Shown: one piece after another, positions 1 to 8,622 of the stretch
Numbering within the stretch: position 1 is the first letter of the stretch
How the letters are laid out: each line of letters starts with the position of its first letter
Source of the DNA: CALJFL01 sp963669435
Lineage (GTDB): Bacteria > Pseudomonadota > Gammaproteobacteria > Pseudomonadales > Halieaceae
Direction of reading: 5' to 3'
NCBI GenBank assembly: GCA_963669435.1
Contig: OY770025.1
Location: forward strand, 1,612,001 to 1,676,000
Length of the DNA: 64,000 bases
Notes under the pieces: model-generated
Databases searched by the model: none
Told to the model about the DNA's origin: nothing
The model's input: the letters and a program-made list of their open reading frames with translations, nothing else
Made by a program: the position numbers and the translations under genes

Positions 1-2
1 AC

Positions 3-842
3 GGTGCCGGTAAATCGACCATCATGAAAATGCTCAGTGGCTATCTGGAGCCTTCCGCTGGAACCATAATCATCAACGGCCAGGATATGGCCACCGGCGC
101 CAGAAAAGTGCAGCAGCAACTGGGTTACCTGCCTGAGAATCTCCCGGTTTATCCCGACATGATGGTGGCTGACTATCTCGATTATGCGGCCACCTTGAAG
201 GGTATAGCGAAAGCCGACAGGCCCCAGGCCATCGCGGAAGCCATCGCGGCGACAGACCTGAATTCCCGCTGTCTCGACCAGATCGCCACCCTATCTCGCG
301 GGCTTAAGCAACGGGTAGGAGTCGCCCAGGCCCTGCTGGGTAAACCGGGTCTACTGATCCTCGACGAACCCACCAATGGGTTGGATCCCCAGCAAACAGA
401 TGCAATGCGCAAACTGATTACCGACCTGGCAAAGCGGGCCACGGTAATCCTTTCTACGCACATCATGCAGGAGGTAGAAGCGGTCTGCGACCGGGTGCTG
501 GTGATGAACCACGGCAAACTGGTGCTGGACGAGTCCATGGCAGAGCTGCATTGCAGCACCTGTTTTGAACTGTGTACTGACGACACCCATAGTGAGCTTG
601 CCGACTACCTGGGTCGACTGCCACAGGTGGCCTCTGTCAGGCCCGACCAGTCAGAGAACGGGCGCAAGCGTTACCTGCTCGACCTGCACGAGCATGCAGA
701 TATGGACCTGGCCGCCAGCAACATTGGCCAAGCGGTCATCAGGACCGGTGCAAAACTGTATAGCCTTAGCCCACAGAATCGCGATCTCGAAACCATCTTC
801 CGGGAAGCCACCGAGGGACAGGCCGAGGCCGACGATGAATAG
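3..842 (+). CDS. ABC transporter ATP-binding protein (GldA-like), 5' end outside the window
   Basis: This is the nucleotide-binding subunit of an ABC exporter. The reading frame is already open at the window edge: its first codons read GAGKST, the Walker A loop, so only the N-terminal few dozen residues are missing. The signature motif (LSRGLKQR) lies near 291-314, Walker B (LLILDEP) at 351-371 with the D-loop NGLDP after it, and the H-loop (STH) near 459. A C-terminal extension after about residue 210 is typical of GldA/CcmA-type ATPases. Its stop overlaps the start of the permease gene, so the two are translationally coupled. GldA belongs to gliding motility in Bacteroidota; in Gammaproteobacteria the homologues have no established substrate, so no motility role is claimed. 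Confidence 0.93.
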   Translation, partial: GAGKSTIMKMLSGYLEPSAGTIIINGQDMATGARKVQQQLGYLPENLPVYPDMMVADYLDYAATLKGIAKADRPQAIAEAIAATDLNSRCLDQIATLSRGLKQRVGVAQALLGKPGLLILDEPTNGLDPQQTDAMRKLITDLAKRATVILSTHIMQEVEAVCDRVLVMNHGKLVLDESMAELHCSTCFELCTDDTHSELADYLGRLPQVASVRPDQSENGRKRYLLDLHEHADMDLAASNIGQAVIRTGAKLYSLSPQNRDLETIFREATEGQAEADDE

Positions 843-3675
843 CATGGCGCTGCGCAGAGTCGCCAGTAAAGAACTGCGCCTATTCTTTGCATCACCGGTT
901 GCCTGGCTATTCCTCGGTGTGTTCACGGCACTTGCGCTGTTTATCTTCTTCTGGGTCGAAACTTTCTTTGCCCGCAACATCGCTGACACGCGGCCACTGT
1001 TTGAATGGATGCCGCTACTGCTCATTTTCCTGTGTTCAGCACTGACCATGCGTATGTGGAGTGAGGAGCGCCGCAGCGGCACATTGGAACACGTACTCAC
1101 CCAGCCTGTCGCGCTGTGGCAATTCGTACTGGGTAAGTACGTCGCCTGCCTCGCACTACTCGCACTTGCCCTGCTGACCACCCTGCCGGTTCCCGCAACT
1201 GTTGCGGTGCTGGCAGACCTGGACTGGGGACCCGTGCTTGGCGCCTATCTCGCCACGCTGCTATTGGGCAGCGCCTATCTCAGCATCGGACTGTGTGTGT
1301 CTGCCCGCACGGGCAACGCCATCGTCAGCCTGATTGTGAGCGTGGCAGTGTGCGGCGTGCTTTACCTGCTCGGCAGCAAGCTGCTCACCGGGTTCGCGGA
1401 TAACCAGGCGGGACAAATGCTTACCAGGCTGGGGGCGGGGTCACGTTTCGATAGCATTACCCGCGGTGTGCTCGATATACGCGACCTCTATTACTATCTC
1501 AGCCTGACCGGGGCGGGTCTTGCCCTGAACGTGTACCTGCTCGAGAAGGAGCGCTGGGCAAAGGGCACTCGCACACCGCGCCATCGACGCTGGAGAACCA
1601 CCACCGCGCTACTGGTGCTCAACTTTCTGTTGGCCAATGTCTGGCTGGACAAGATTTCCAGCCTGCGTGTTGACCTCACCGAGGGCAAACTCTATTCGCT
1701 ATCGACGCCTACCTCCGATTTACTCGATGAACTTAAGGAACCCCTGCTGATTCGCGGCTACTTTAGCGCCAAAACCCATCCGCTACTGGCCCCGTTGGTA
1801 CCACAGGTAACCGACCTGCTGCGCGAGTACGAGGTGGCGGGCAAGGGGCGTGTACGTATCGAAATTGTTGATCCTGCCGACAACCCGGAGTTGGAACAGG
1901 AGGCTAACGAGCGGTACGGCATCCATGCCACGCCTTTCCAGGTGGCCGATCGCTACCAATCCGCATTGGTTAATTCCTATTTCAACCTGCTGGTCGAATA
2001 CGGCAGTGAACATGAAACCATGGGATTTGCCGAGCTGGTGGAAGTGCGCGCCACTCCCAACGCGGCACCGGAGGTGCTGCTGCGCAATGCGGAGTTTGAC
2101 ATCAGCCGGGCCATCCGCGACGTGTTGCACAGCTTCCAGGCTGGTGGCGACCTGTTCGAGGGAATCGACGATCCCATCGAATTTGTCGGTTATGTCTCAG
2201 CAAACGAGCTACTGCCTGAACTATTACTGACTTACCGCGAACGCATTACCCAACACGTACAACAAATTTCCCAGGCCGCGGGGGGCAAATTCCGTGTCCG
2301 CTTTGTGGCGCCCGAATCCAACAATGGAGAAATTGCCAGACAAATTGACGAGGAATGGGGCTTCAAGCCCATGATCGCCACCCTCGACGACGACCGTGAA
2401 TTTTATTTTTACCTGACCCTGGCGGATAACCGCCAGGTTGTGCAGCTCCCCACTGATAACTTCGACCCGGACAATTTCCCGGCCATGCTGGAGGCCGGGC
2501 TCAAGCGATTTTCCAGCGGCTTTACCCGCACGGTAGCGCTGGCACTGCCGGCGTTCGATGAACAACTGGCTCGCCACCAACTCGGAGCACCCACCTTTAC
2601 CAACCTGGAACGCATGATTACGCGCGATTACAGCATCCGCATGGAAGACCTGAGTGATGGCACCGTAGATACCGAGGCAGATATCCTCGCCGTTGTCGCA
2701 CCGCACCAGTTGGATGCGCACGGCGTGTATGCTATCGACCAATACCTGATGCGCGGCGGTACCGTGATCATCGCCAGCTCGCCCTTTACCGCGGAGCTGG
2801 CGGGCGGCGAGCTGCGCATCCAGCCCTGGGAGAGCGGCCTGGTCGAATGGCTGGACCACCATGGCATTGGTATCGACGATTCTTTTGTTCTCGATGAGCG
2901 CAACGCGCCATTCCCCGCTCCGGTCATTCGCAAGGTGGGCGGCTACGAATTCCGCGACGTGCAGTTACTCGATTACCCTTACTTTATCGATGTCCGAGGC
3001 AGCGGACTGAATCAGGAGCACCCGGCCACCAGCGGTATACCGCAGCTCACTATGGCCTGGGCGTCGCCTCTCGTATTGCAGCGCGGCTCGGGACTCAGAA
3101 TCACTAACCTGCTGCGCAGTTCGCGCCGCTCCTGGCGCTCCAGGGATATGGCGGTGACCCCGACCGTGGACGACGAAGAGGCCATTACCGCACCTGCGGG
3201 TAGCACGCGCAATCCCGAGGAACTCGCAGTACTCGCTACCGGCCAGTTTGCCTCCTATTTCAAAGACAAACCCGAATTGCTGGCCACGGTGCAAAAGTCC
3301 CGAGACAGGGCTGGTGTGCGGGCACTGCTGGAACAATCTCCACGCTCGGCGCGGATGTTCGTGTTTGCCTCCAATGACTTTATGGATGACCAGATGCTCA
3401 GCGCCATCGTGGCGGGTTCCGGCACCCAGTACCTGGGACCGCTGGAATTGTTCATGAATATACTGGACTGGTCGCTGCAGGATGACGCCCTGCTACAGAT
3501 TCGCAGCCGTGGGCATTTCAATCGCACGTTACCACCCATGGATGAGCGCCAACAGGCGTTGCTCGAAACCATTAACTACGGGGCGGCCCTGGCACTGCTC
3601 GCTGTATTTGCCGCATTACATTGGCTGCGGACTGCGCAACGCAGGCGTTTCTACCGCAGGAGTCTGGGGTTGTGA
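835..3675 (+). CDS. ABC-2 permease fused to GldG-type auxiliary domain
   Basis: A 946-residue membrane protein that joins two proteins separate in Bacteroidota. The first 240 or so residues carry six hydrophobic segments and resemble the GldF/ABC-2 permease. A further membrane segment near residue 255 leads into a large GldG-type (ABC_transp_aux) extracytoplasmic region, and a last membrane helix lies near residues 910-932 before a basic tail. The open frame extends upstream to 565, but that part is the shadow of the ATPase gene. I chose the ATG at 835, which overlaps the ATPase stop by eight bases; ATG 844 is an alternative. Together with the ATPase before it and the DUF4340 protein after it, it forms one exporter operon with unknown cargo. 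Confidence 0.9.
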   Translation: MNSMALRRVASKELRLFFASPVAWLFLGVFTALALFIFFWVETFFARNIADTRPLFEWMPLLLIFLCSALTMRMWSEERRSGTLEHVLTQPVALWQFVLGKYVACLALLALALLTTLPVPATVAVLADLDWGPVLGAYLATLLLGSAYLSIGLCVSARTGNAIVSLIVSVAVCGVLYLLGSKLLTGFADNQAGQMLTRLGAGSRFDSITRGVLDIRDLYYYLSLTGAGLALNVYLLEKERWAKGTRTPRHRRWRTTTALLVLNFLLANVWLDKISSLRVDLTEGKLYSLSTPTSDLLDELKEPLLIRGYFSAKTHPLLAPLVPQVTDLLREYEVAGKGRVRIEIVDPADNPELEQEANERYGIHATPFQVADRYQSALVNSYFNLLVEYGSEHETMGFAELVEVRATPNAAPEVLLRNAEFDISRAIRDVLHSFQAGGDLFEGIDDPIEFVGYVSANELLPELLLTYRERITQHVQQISQAAGGKFRVRFVAPESNNGEIARQIDEEWGFKPMIATLDDDREFYFYLTLADNRQVVQLPTDNFDPDNFPAMLEAGLKRFSSGFTRTVALALPAFDEQLARHQLGAPTFTNLERMITRDYSIRMEDLSDGTVDTEADILAVVAPHQLDAHGVYAIDQYLMRGGTVIIASSPFTAELAGGELRIQPWESGLVEWLDHHGIGIDDSFVLDERNAPFPAPVIRKVGGYEFRDVQLLDYPYFIDVRGSGLNQEHPATSGIPQLTMAWASPLVLQRGSGLRITNLLRSSRRSWRSRDMAVTPTVDDEEAITAPAGSTRNPEELAVLATGQFASYFKDKPELLATVQKSRDRAGVRALLEQSPRSARMFVFASNDFMDDQMLSAIVAGSGTQYLGPLELFMNILDWSLQDDALLQIRSRGHFNRTLPPMDERQQALLETINYGAALALLAVFAALHWLRTAQRRRFYRRSLGL

Positions 3676-4592
3676 GCCGGGCGGCGCTAACGCTGATATT
3701 GCTGCTGCAGTGCGGATTGATCGCCCTGTTGTACTGGCCAGACAGTATGCTGGCCCAGCAGCGCGAGCAAAGTTCTTTGACAGCCTTTAATCCAGACTAT
3801 GTGGATGAAATTCACATTGACGATGGCAAGAACAATGAAGCGATACTGCTCAGGGTCGACGGCCAATGGCTACTGCCTGAACTGGATGAACTGCCTGCAG
3901 ACCGGAAACTGGTACAGGCACTGCTGAGTGCCATTAACCTTGAACCCCAGGGCCGGCCGGTAGCGGACTCAATACCCGCACGCCAACGCTTCCAGGTTGC
4001 CACTTACCACTACCTGCGGCGCATGACGATCATCAGCGAGGGCGAATTGCTGGCCACGGTTTACCTGGGTACCTCACCCGGCTTCCGAAAGATTCATGCG
4101 CGTAATGCTGACTCGGATTCGATCTACAGTATCGGCTTTAACGTGTTCGACGCGCCGGCCTTTGCCTCCGGTTGGCTGCAGCGCTCACTGCTGCAGAGTA
4201 ACGATGTTACCGCCATCCAGGGGCCCGACTACGCATTGCGCCTGGAGCCTCAAGGCTGGCAGGCGAGCAATGGCGTCGCACCGGATTTTCGCGAGATGGA
4301 AGCGCTACTGCTGGCACTGGCAAGCCTGCAGACCGACGGCATCGCGGCAGACGATGACCAGAGAACTCTGTCTGAGGCGGCACCTGATCTGGCACTGACG
4401 ATAGCAACGCCAGGCGGAGATCAGCGGTTGGAGTTCTTCACCCTCGAGGGACAACACTTCGTGTACAGCAGTAAATATCCGCTATTCTTTACCATAAGCG
4501 ATTATGACTTCGACCGGATTACCGGCATAGACGGCGCGCTGCTAAGGGCGGAGTTTTCCGACCCGGGCCCGGACCGCTCAGGTGATGGCTAG
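3672..4592 (+). CDS. DUF4340 domain-containing protein
   Basis: A 306-residue protein with one N-terminal membrane helix (about residues 4-24) and a long soluble part, expected to face the periplasm. It matches the DUF4340 family, which regularly follows GldF/GldG-like exporter genes. The open frame reaches back to 3621, but the GTG at 3672 overlaps the preceding stop in a GTGA arrangement and puts the membrane helix right at the N terminus, so I prefer it. Its biochemical function is unknown; from position I infer that it is a periplasmic accessory of the exporter. Confidence 0.85.
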   Translation: MSRAALTLILLLQCGLIALLYWPDSMLAQQREQSSLTAFNPDYVDEIHIDDGKNNEAILLRVDGQWLLPELDELPADRKLVQALLSAINLEPQGRPVADSIPARQRFQVATYHYLRRMTIISEGELLATVYLGTSPGFRKIHARNADSDSIYSIGFNVFDAPAFASGWLQRSLLQSNDVTAIQGPDYALRLEPQGWQASNGVAPDFREMEALLLALASLQTDGIAADDDQRTLSEAAPDLALTIATPGGDQRLEFFTLEGQHFVYSSKYPLFFTISDYDFDRITGIDGALLRAEFSDPGPDRSGDG

Positions 4593-4648
4593 CAAAGCGG
4601 ATGCCGGGGGTATCCTGGCAGGAAGTAAGTTTGGCTGCGCCGCTTTGC
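4592..4648. repeat. inverted repeat after the exporter operon
   Basis: Nine-base arms GCAAAGCGG (4592-4600) and CCGCTTTGC (4640-4648) are perfectly complementary and enclose 39 bases. They begin at the stop codon of the DUF4340 gene. There is no T run after the right arm, so this is not a standard intrinsic terminator. It may form a weak mRNA hairpin or be chance. Confidence 0.3.
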
Positions 4649-4670
4649 CACGGCACAAGGGAGCAATATC

Positions 4671-4865
4671 ATGAACAGACTGTCCACCTCAGCGCTTGCC
4701 TGCATCATTACTTTGTCGATGGGCGCCTGTGTCAAACAGGAGTCCGAAGAAGACGCGATCCCTGAGGGTTATAAGCGTTCACTGGACAAGGCCAACGCGG
4801 TTGAAAAAACCCTGCAGGACACGACGCTTCAGCGCCTGGAAGACGTAGATACCAACACGCAGTGA
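4671..4865 (+). CDS. small predicted lipoprotein
   Basis: A 64-residue protein with a short signal sequence ending in a lipobox (LSMGAC), so Cys20 is the likely lipidated residue. The mature part is only about 45 residues, highly charged, with a probable helix. An AAGGGAG ribosome-binding site lies just upstream of the ATG. It follows the exporter operon by 78 bases and may be co-transcribed with it. I do not recognise a family. Its good start signals and signal peptide argue that it is real despite its size. Confidence 0.65.
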   Translation: MNRLSTSALACIITLSMGACVKQESEEDAIPEGYKRSLDKANAVEKTLQDTTLQRLEDVDTNTQ

Positions 4866-4878
4866 CGATACTGGTCCG

Positions 4879-5868
4879 TCAGGCCACCGAAGCGGCTGGT
4901 TGCATCTCCTCTACCTTGTTCTTGGAGCGCGTCAGGTGCTGCATCAACAGCGCTCGCATCCACTGGTGAGGTGCACTGCGCGACGTGCGGGTGTGGCGCA
5001 TTAATGACATCTTGCCGCGATTGGTGCTGTGGGTGTTGCGAATCATGCGCTGCAGTTCGGCTGGCAACTCGCGGCCGGTAATCAGCTCGCGGTACAGACC
5101 CCCTTCTTCAAAACCCGCGTTGGCCACCAGCAGCGCATCAGTATGGGTTACCACTCCGACGGCCGAGGCAAACTGGGTGGTCTCGAGAATGATCTTCCTG
5201 TGCACACCGTACTGTCCCAGTACATCATCAACCATGCTGGTGTTCTCGCGAGTCAACCCTGGCAGGTATAAGCGCAGGTGCGGATACTCGAGGAAACTCT
5301 TCAGGTCCATGTCCCGTCCCACCAGTGGGTGATCCACACGCATGTAACACCGTGGGGCAATTGTCGCGATGGGCTCGGCGTGGATATCCCGGTCGGTATC
5401 AAGTGCCACAAAGGCGGCAAAGTCGGCCTCGCCTTTTTTTAGCTTGTCCTGGTAATCCGGTGGAACCTCGGCGGTCACGATTTGCACGTTAGGCGCTGCT
5501 TCGCGCAAGTCGGCCATCAAGCCCGGTAACAGGCTCTCACTGAGAATGGGGGGTAACAACAACTTGAAGCCACCGACAAATGTGCGCGGATCAAATTCCT
5601 CATTGCCCAATACCAGTTCCACCGACTCCAGCAATGCCGGCAGTTCCCGCGCCAATACCTCGGCACGGGGTGTTGGCACCAGCCCATGGGCAGTACGGGT
5701 GAACAATTCATCCTCGAAGGAGGCGCGCAGTTTTTGCAGGGTTTTGCTCAGTGCGGGTTGCGACACAGACAGCCGTTCGGCCGCCCGTGTGACATTGCGC
5801 TCCTCCAACAGAATCTGCAGGGCTACCAGCAGGTTCAGGTCCGTACGCACCAGTTTTCGAGAGATCAT
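4879..5868 (-). CDS. LysR-family transcriptional regulator
   Basis: A 329-residue regulator with the LysR winged helix-turn-helix at about residues 10-70 (motifs TRAAERLSVSQPALSK and LRASFEDELF) and a periplasmic-binding-protein-like effector domain after residue 95. The open frame extends to 5973, but the ATG at 5868 has a good ribosome-binding site (AAGGGTGG) and is where family members begin, so the first 35 codons are discarded. It sits tail to tail with the small lipoprotein gene. Its target is unknown. A 15-base dyad 18 bases upstream of the start is a candidate autoregulatory site. A basic tail of about 30 residues after the effector domain is longer than usual. Confidence 0.9.
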   Translation of the reverse strand: MISRKLVRTDLNLLVALQILLEERNVTRAAERLSVSQPALSKTLQKLRASFEDELFTRTAHGLVPTPRAEVLARELPALLESVELVLGNEEFDPRTFVGGFKLLLPPILSESLLPGLMADLREAAPNVQIVTAEVPPDYQDKLKKGEADFAAFVALDTDRDIHAEPIATIAPRCYMRVDHPLVGRDMDLKSFLEYPHLRLYLPGLTRENTSMVDDVLGQYGVHRKIILETTQFASAVGVVTHTDALLVANAGFEEGGLYRELITGRELPAELQRMIRNTHSTNRGKMSLMRHTRTSRSAPHQWMRALLMQHLTRSKNKVEEMQPAASVA

Positions 5869-5885
5869 CGAGCCACCCTTTAGAA

Positions 5886-5900
5886 ATAACTTATAGTTAT
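5886..5900. promoter_or_regulatory. candidate LysR operator upstream of its own gene
   Basis: The sequence ATAACTTATAGTTAT is a dyad with 6-base arms and a 3-base centre. It matches the T-N11-A geometry of LysR boxes and lies just upstream of the regulator start at 5868. Negative autoregulation from such a site is common in the family; here it is inferred from position only. Confidence 0.4.
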
Positions 5901-6069
5901 GACGAGGATGGTAACAAAGCGTTTTTGGTAATTCATCCGCTAATCGCGGAAAAACCGTAATAATTCCAACCACCTACATGGCCCCTCTTGCGCTGTACCA
6001 GGCATCCGGCTGGGGTAAGCGCGATCAATGGGTTACTATCCCAGAGCACTTTAGCTATAGAGACCCGCC

Positions 6070-6669
6070 ATGTTGCCGTTGACCAACCGCTTGCTACAGA
6101 CCGTGCTGACGCCGCTCGCCCTCCTTCTACTCGCTGCCTGCAGCGGGGTGGAAACGCGACCGGAGGACCCGGCCAATTTCGCAGCCGAGGGTTACACCTA
6201 TTACCACTGGCGCAGCGAACCGCTGAGCAACAGCACCCAATCCAAGGACCCCCTGTATGTGATGGATCCACTGGTGCGCGCTGCTGTTGACGGCGAGCTC
6301 CAGGCAAAAGGCTACCGCCTGGACCCGGACCGGGCAGAATTCAGCGTCGATTACCTGTTTGCCACAGGCATGCGTATGGGCCAGAAAGGAAGCGAGGCGA
6401 GCAACCTGTCTAACTATCCCGGGGTGATTCCCAATCGGAATATCGACCAGGCTTCCGTAGACAATGCCCACGCCCTGGGAGGGGTGAAGGAAACCAGTAA
6501 TATCGCACTGCAGTTTAATGACGTGGAGCGTAAGGAGCAGGTCTGGAGCGTCATCATTACCAAGCTGGTGGAGGACGCCAACCGGGTAGAGACACCGCGG
6601 CTCAAGAACAATGTGCGATCAGCCATTGCCGAGGGACTGCGCACTTTGCCCCGGGCGGGCGCCAACTAG
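6070..6669 (+). CDS. DUF4136 lipoprotein
   Basis: A 199-residue protein with a signal sequence and a lipobox (LLLLAAC), so it is probably anchored in the outer membrane. The mature part matches DUF4136, a family of outer-membrane-associated lipoproteins of unknown role; the conserved aromatic-rich start (YTYYHWR), the central AEFSVDY strand and the late VWS segment are visible. It is flanked by genes on the opposite strand and seems monocistronic. Confidence 0.82.
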   Translation: MLPLTNRLLQTVLTPLALLLLAACSGVETRPEDPANFAAEGYTYYHWRSEPLSNSTQSKDPLYVMDPLVRAAVDGELQAKGYRLDPDRAEFSVDYLFATGMRMGQKGSEASNLSNYPGVIPNRNIDQASVDNAHALGGVKETSNIALQFNDVERKEQVWSVIITKLVEDANRVETPRLKNNVRSAIAEGLRTLPRAGAN

Positions 6670-6757
6670 GGCCTGTTCAGACTTTTTGAGGGCGCCCTGT
6701 GGGGCCGAAAACACACCAAACAGATGGCGGGGTATTACAACGCAAGGCAGTAAGCGT

Positions 6758-7732
6758 TCAGCTGTCGTACACCTCGGGATTCACACAATGAGGCATGGCG
6801 TCACCCCGCAGTGCGGCCAGCGCATTGTCCACCGCGAGATCCGCCATACGCGCGCGGGTAATCACCGTCGCGCTTCCCAGGTGCGGCGCCAAAACCACGT
6901 TGGGCAACTCCACCAGCGGGTTATCCGGGGGTACCGGCTCCGTTTCAAACACATCGATACCGGCGGCGTAGAGCGCCCCTGATTTGAGGGCCTCCGCGAG
7001 CGCAAACTCGTCGACGATGCCACCCCGGGCCGTATTAATCAGCACCGCACCGGGCTTCATGGTGGTGATACGCGTGGCATCGAGAAGATTGCGGGTATCG
7101 TCGTTAAGGGCCACATGAACACTGACAAAATCGCTGCGCAGCAACAATTCGTCCAGCGACACCTGCTCAATACCCGGCAGCGTTTTCTCGCCGCGATTGT
7201 AGCCCAACACCTTCATGCCAAAACCCGCTGCGCGGCGCGCTACCGCCTGGCCTATCTGTCCCAGCCCGATGATCCCCAGGGTTGCGCCACTGACGTCTTT
7301 GCCGGTGAAAAAATCCGGTGACCACGCATTCTCGGCCCGCCAATTGCCCTGTCTGACAAATCGGTCAGCCTCGCCTACCCGGCGGGCCGCGGCCAGCAGC
7401 AGCGCGAAACTGGCGTCGGCCGTCGTATCGACCAGCACGCCCGGCGTATTGCCCAGAGGAATAGCACGCTCAGTCAACGCAGCGACATCGACATGATCAA
7501 CGCCTACCGACACACTGGACACAAACTCCAGGTCTGGCATAGCCGCCACCAATGCCTGATCAAGCCTATCGGTCAACAGGCAAATCAGCCCCTGGCACCC
7601 GGCAAGCTCTTCCTCCAGTGCGCCAGGCGGCAACAACCCGGGGCCCATCCACACATTGAGATCGCAATGCTGCGCCAACTCATGAATACGCTCGCCGGGA
7701 AGTTGATGGCTTACAAACACTTTTTTTGTCAT
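6758..7732 (-). CDS. D-2-hydroxyacid dehydrogenase (glyoxylate/hydroxypyruvate reductase type)
   Basis: A 324-residue NAD(P)-dependent dehydrogenase that reduces 2-oxoacids to D-2-hydroxyacids. The Rossmann motif GLGQIG is in the centre; the catalytic arginine is in NTARGGIVD, the glutamate in VFETEPVP and the histidine in APHLGSAT. The open frame begins at 7747, but I prefer the ATG at 7732 (MTKKVFV), which matches where relatives start; neither start has a clear ribosome-binding site. Glyoxylate or hydroxypyruvate is the likely substrate, but family members are hard to separate by eye. It has no operon partner. Confidence 0.88.
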   Translation of the reverse strand: MTKKVFVSHQLPGERIHELAQHCDLNVWMGPGLLPPGALEEELAGCQGLICLLTDRLDQALVAAMPDLEFVSSVSVGVDHVDVAALTERAIPLGNTPGVLVDTTADASFALLLAAARRVGEADRFVRQGNWRAENAWSPDFFTGKDVSGATLGIIGLGQIGQAVARRAAGFGMKVLGYNRGEKTLPGIEQVSLDELLLRSDFVSVHVALNDDTRNLLDATRITTMKPGAVLINTARGGIVDEFALAEALKSGALYAAGIDVFETEPVPPDNPLVELPNVVLAPHLGSATVITRARMADLAVDNALAALRGDAMPHCVNPEVYDS

Positions 7733-7905
7733 ACAATGAGGATACATTATGCGAAGCTGGTGACAAGCTGTTGCCAGCTTGTTGAATCGACGAATACCGC
7801 TATTATCAAGCTCTACCGGTTCCTGTTCGCCGTGGGAACTTATTACCTACGGGTCCGTCGAAATGACCTCGCGAACTCAATCCCCATTGTTTAGAACGGA
7901 GCACC

Positions 7906-8598
7906 ATGAACAACACCGTGGAAAATATCAATGCCGATCTGGGCGTGCGCCTGGCCATCGATACCGAGGCCATGCCGTGGACTGCCAGCCCCGGGGGTCA
8001 TGTTCAGCGCAAGCGCCTGCACCTGGTTGGGCCTGCTGAATCCGGGCAGGTGACGTCAATCGTGCGCTATGAGGCGGGTGCCACTTTCCCTGTCCACGAA
8101 CATCCGGACGGGGAAGAAATCCTGGTGCTCGACGGCACCTTCTCAGACGAGCACGGCGACTGGCCCGCTGGCAGCTATCTTGTCAATCCCGAGGGGTTTT
8201 CACACGCACCGTTCTCACGGGAAGGCTGCACCCTGTTCGTAAAGTTACGGCAGCTTCCGGGCGTGGACCGCCAGCACCTGATAGTCGATACGACCACATC
8301 TGACTGGCAACAATCCGTACGAAAGAGTGTCAGCTGGAAAAAACTGTATGCGCAGGAACCCTACTCGGATTTCACCCGACTGGAGGCCTGGGATACGCCC
8401 GCGGAACTCGGGCAACTGAATTTTCCCCAGGGCGCGGAGCTACTGGTCCTCACCGGCGAATTCGCCGACGCCGAGGGCCATTATCCCACCCGGTCGTGGC
8501 TGCGCATTCCCGCGGGAGGCAGCCTGACGCCAACCAGCAGTGACTACTGCGAGGTTTACATCAAAGAGGGTGGGTTTCACTACCTGCAATCTACATAG
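7906..8598 (+). CDS. double-cupin protein (ChrR-like cupin)
   Basis: A 230-residue cytoplasmic protein made of two cupin barrels. The first carries a full metal-binding set, VHEHPDGEEILVLDG followed by a distal histidine in GFSHAPF, as in the cupin domain of ChrR anti-sigma factors. The second half has the cupin fold pattern (GAELLVLTGEF) but lacks most of the histidines. The N-terminal zinc-binding anti-sigma domain of true ChrR is absent, so it is probably not an anti-sigma factor. The ATG has a modest ribosome-binding site (CGGAG). Confidence 0.8.
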   Translation: MNNTVENINADLGVRLAIDTEAMPWTASPGGHVQRKRLHLVGPAESGQVTSIVRYEAGATFPVHEHPDGEEILVLDGTFSDEHGDWPAGSYLVNPEGFSHAPFSREGCTLFVKLRQLPGVDRQHLIVDTTTSDWQQSVRKSVSWKKLYAQEPYSDFTRLEAWDTPAELGQLNFPQGAELLVLTGEFADAEGHYPTRSWLRIPAGGSLTPTSSDYCEVYIKEGGFHYLQST

Positions 8599-8620
8599 GC
8601 AAGCGGATGCACCCGCTTGC
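8599..8620. terminator. hairpin between convergent genes
   Basis: Perfect 8-base arms GCAAGCGG (8599-8606) and CCGCTTGC (8613-8620) with a 6-base loop fill the space between the cupin gene stop and the MFS gene stop. There is no T run on either side, so it may block read-through in both directions only weakly. Confidence 0.45.
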
Positions 8621-8622
8621 AG

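Noticed and set aside
565..834. N-terminal extension of the GldFG-like permease
   Set aside because: This part is the out-of-frame shadow of the ATPase gene and lacks homology; the start at 835 couples with the ATPase stop.
2224..2862. 212-residue open frame on the minus strand
   Set aside because: It lies opposite the well-supported GldG domain and shows no motif or ribosome-binding site.
3..4592. Gliding motility operon
   Set aside because: Only the exporter-like Gld homologues are present; the family is widespread in non-gliding bacteria.
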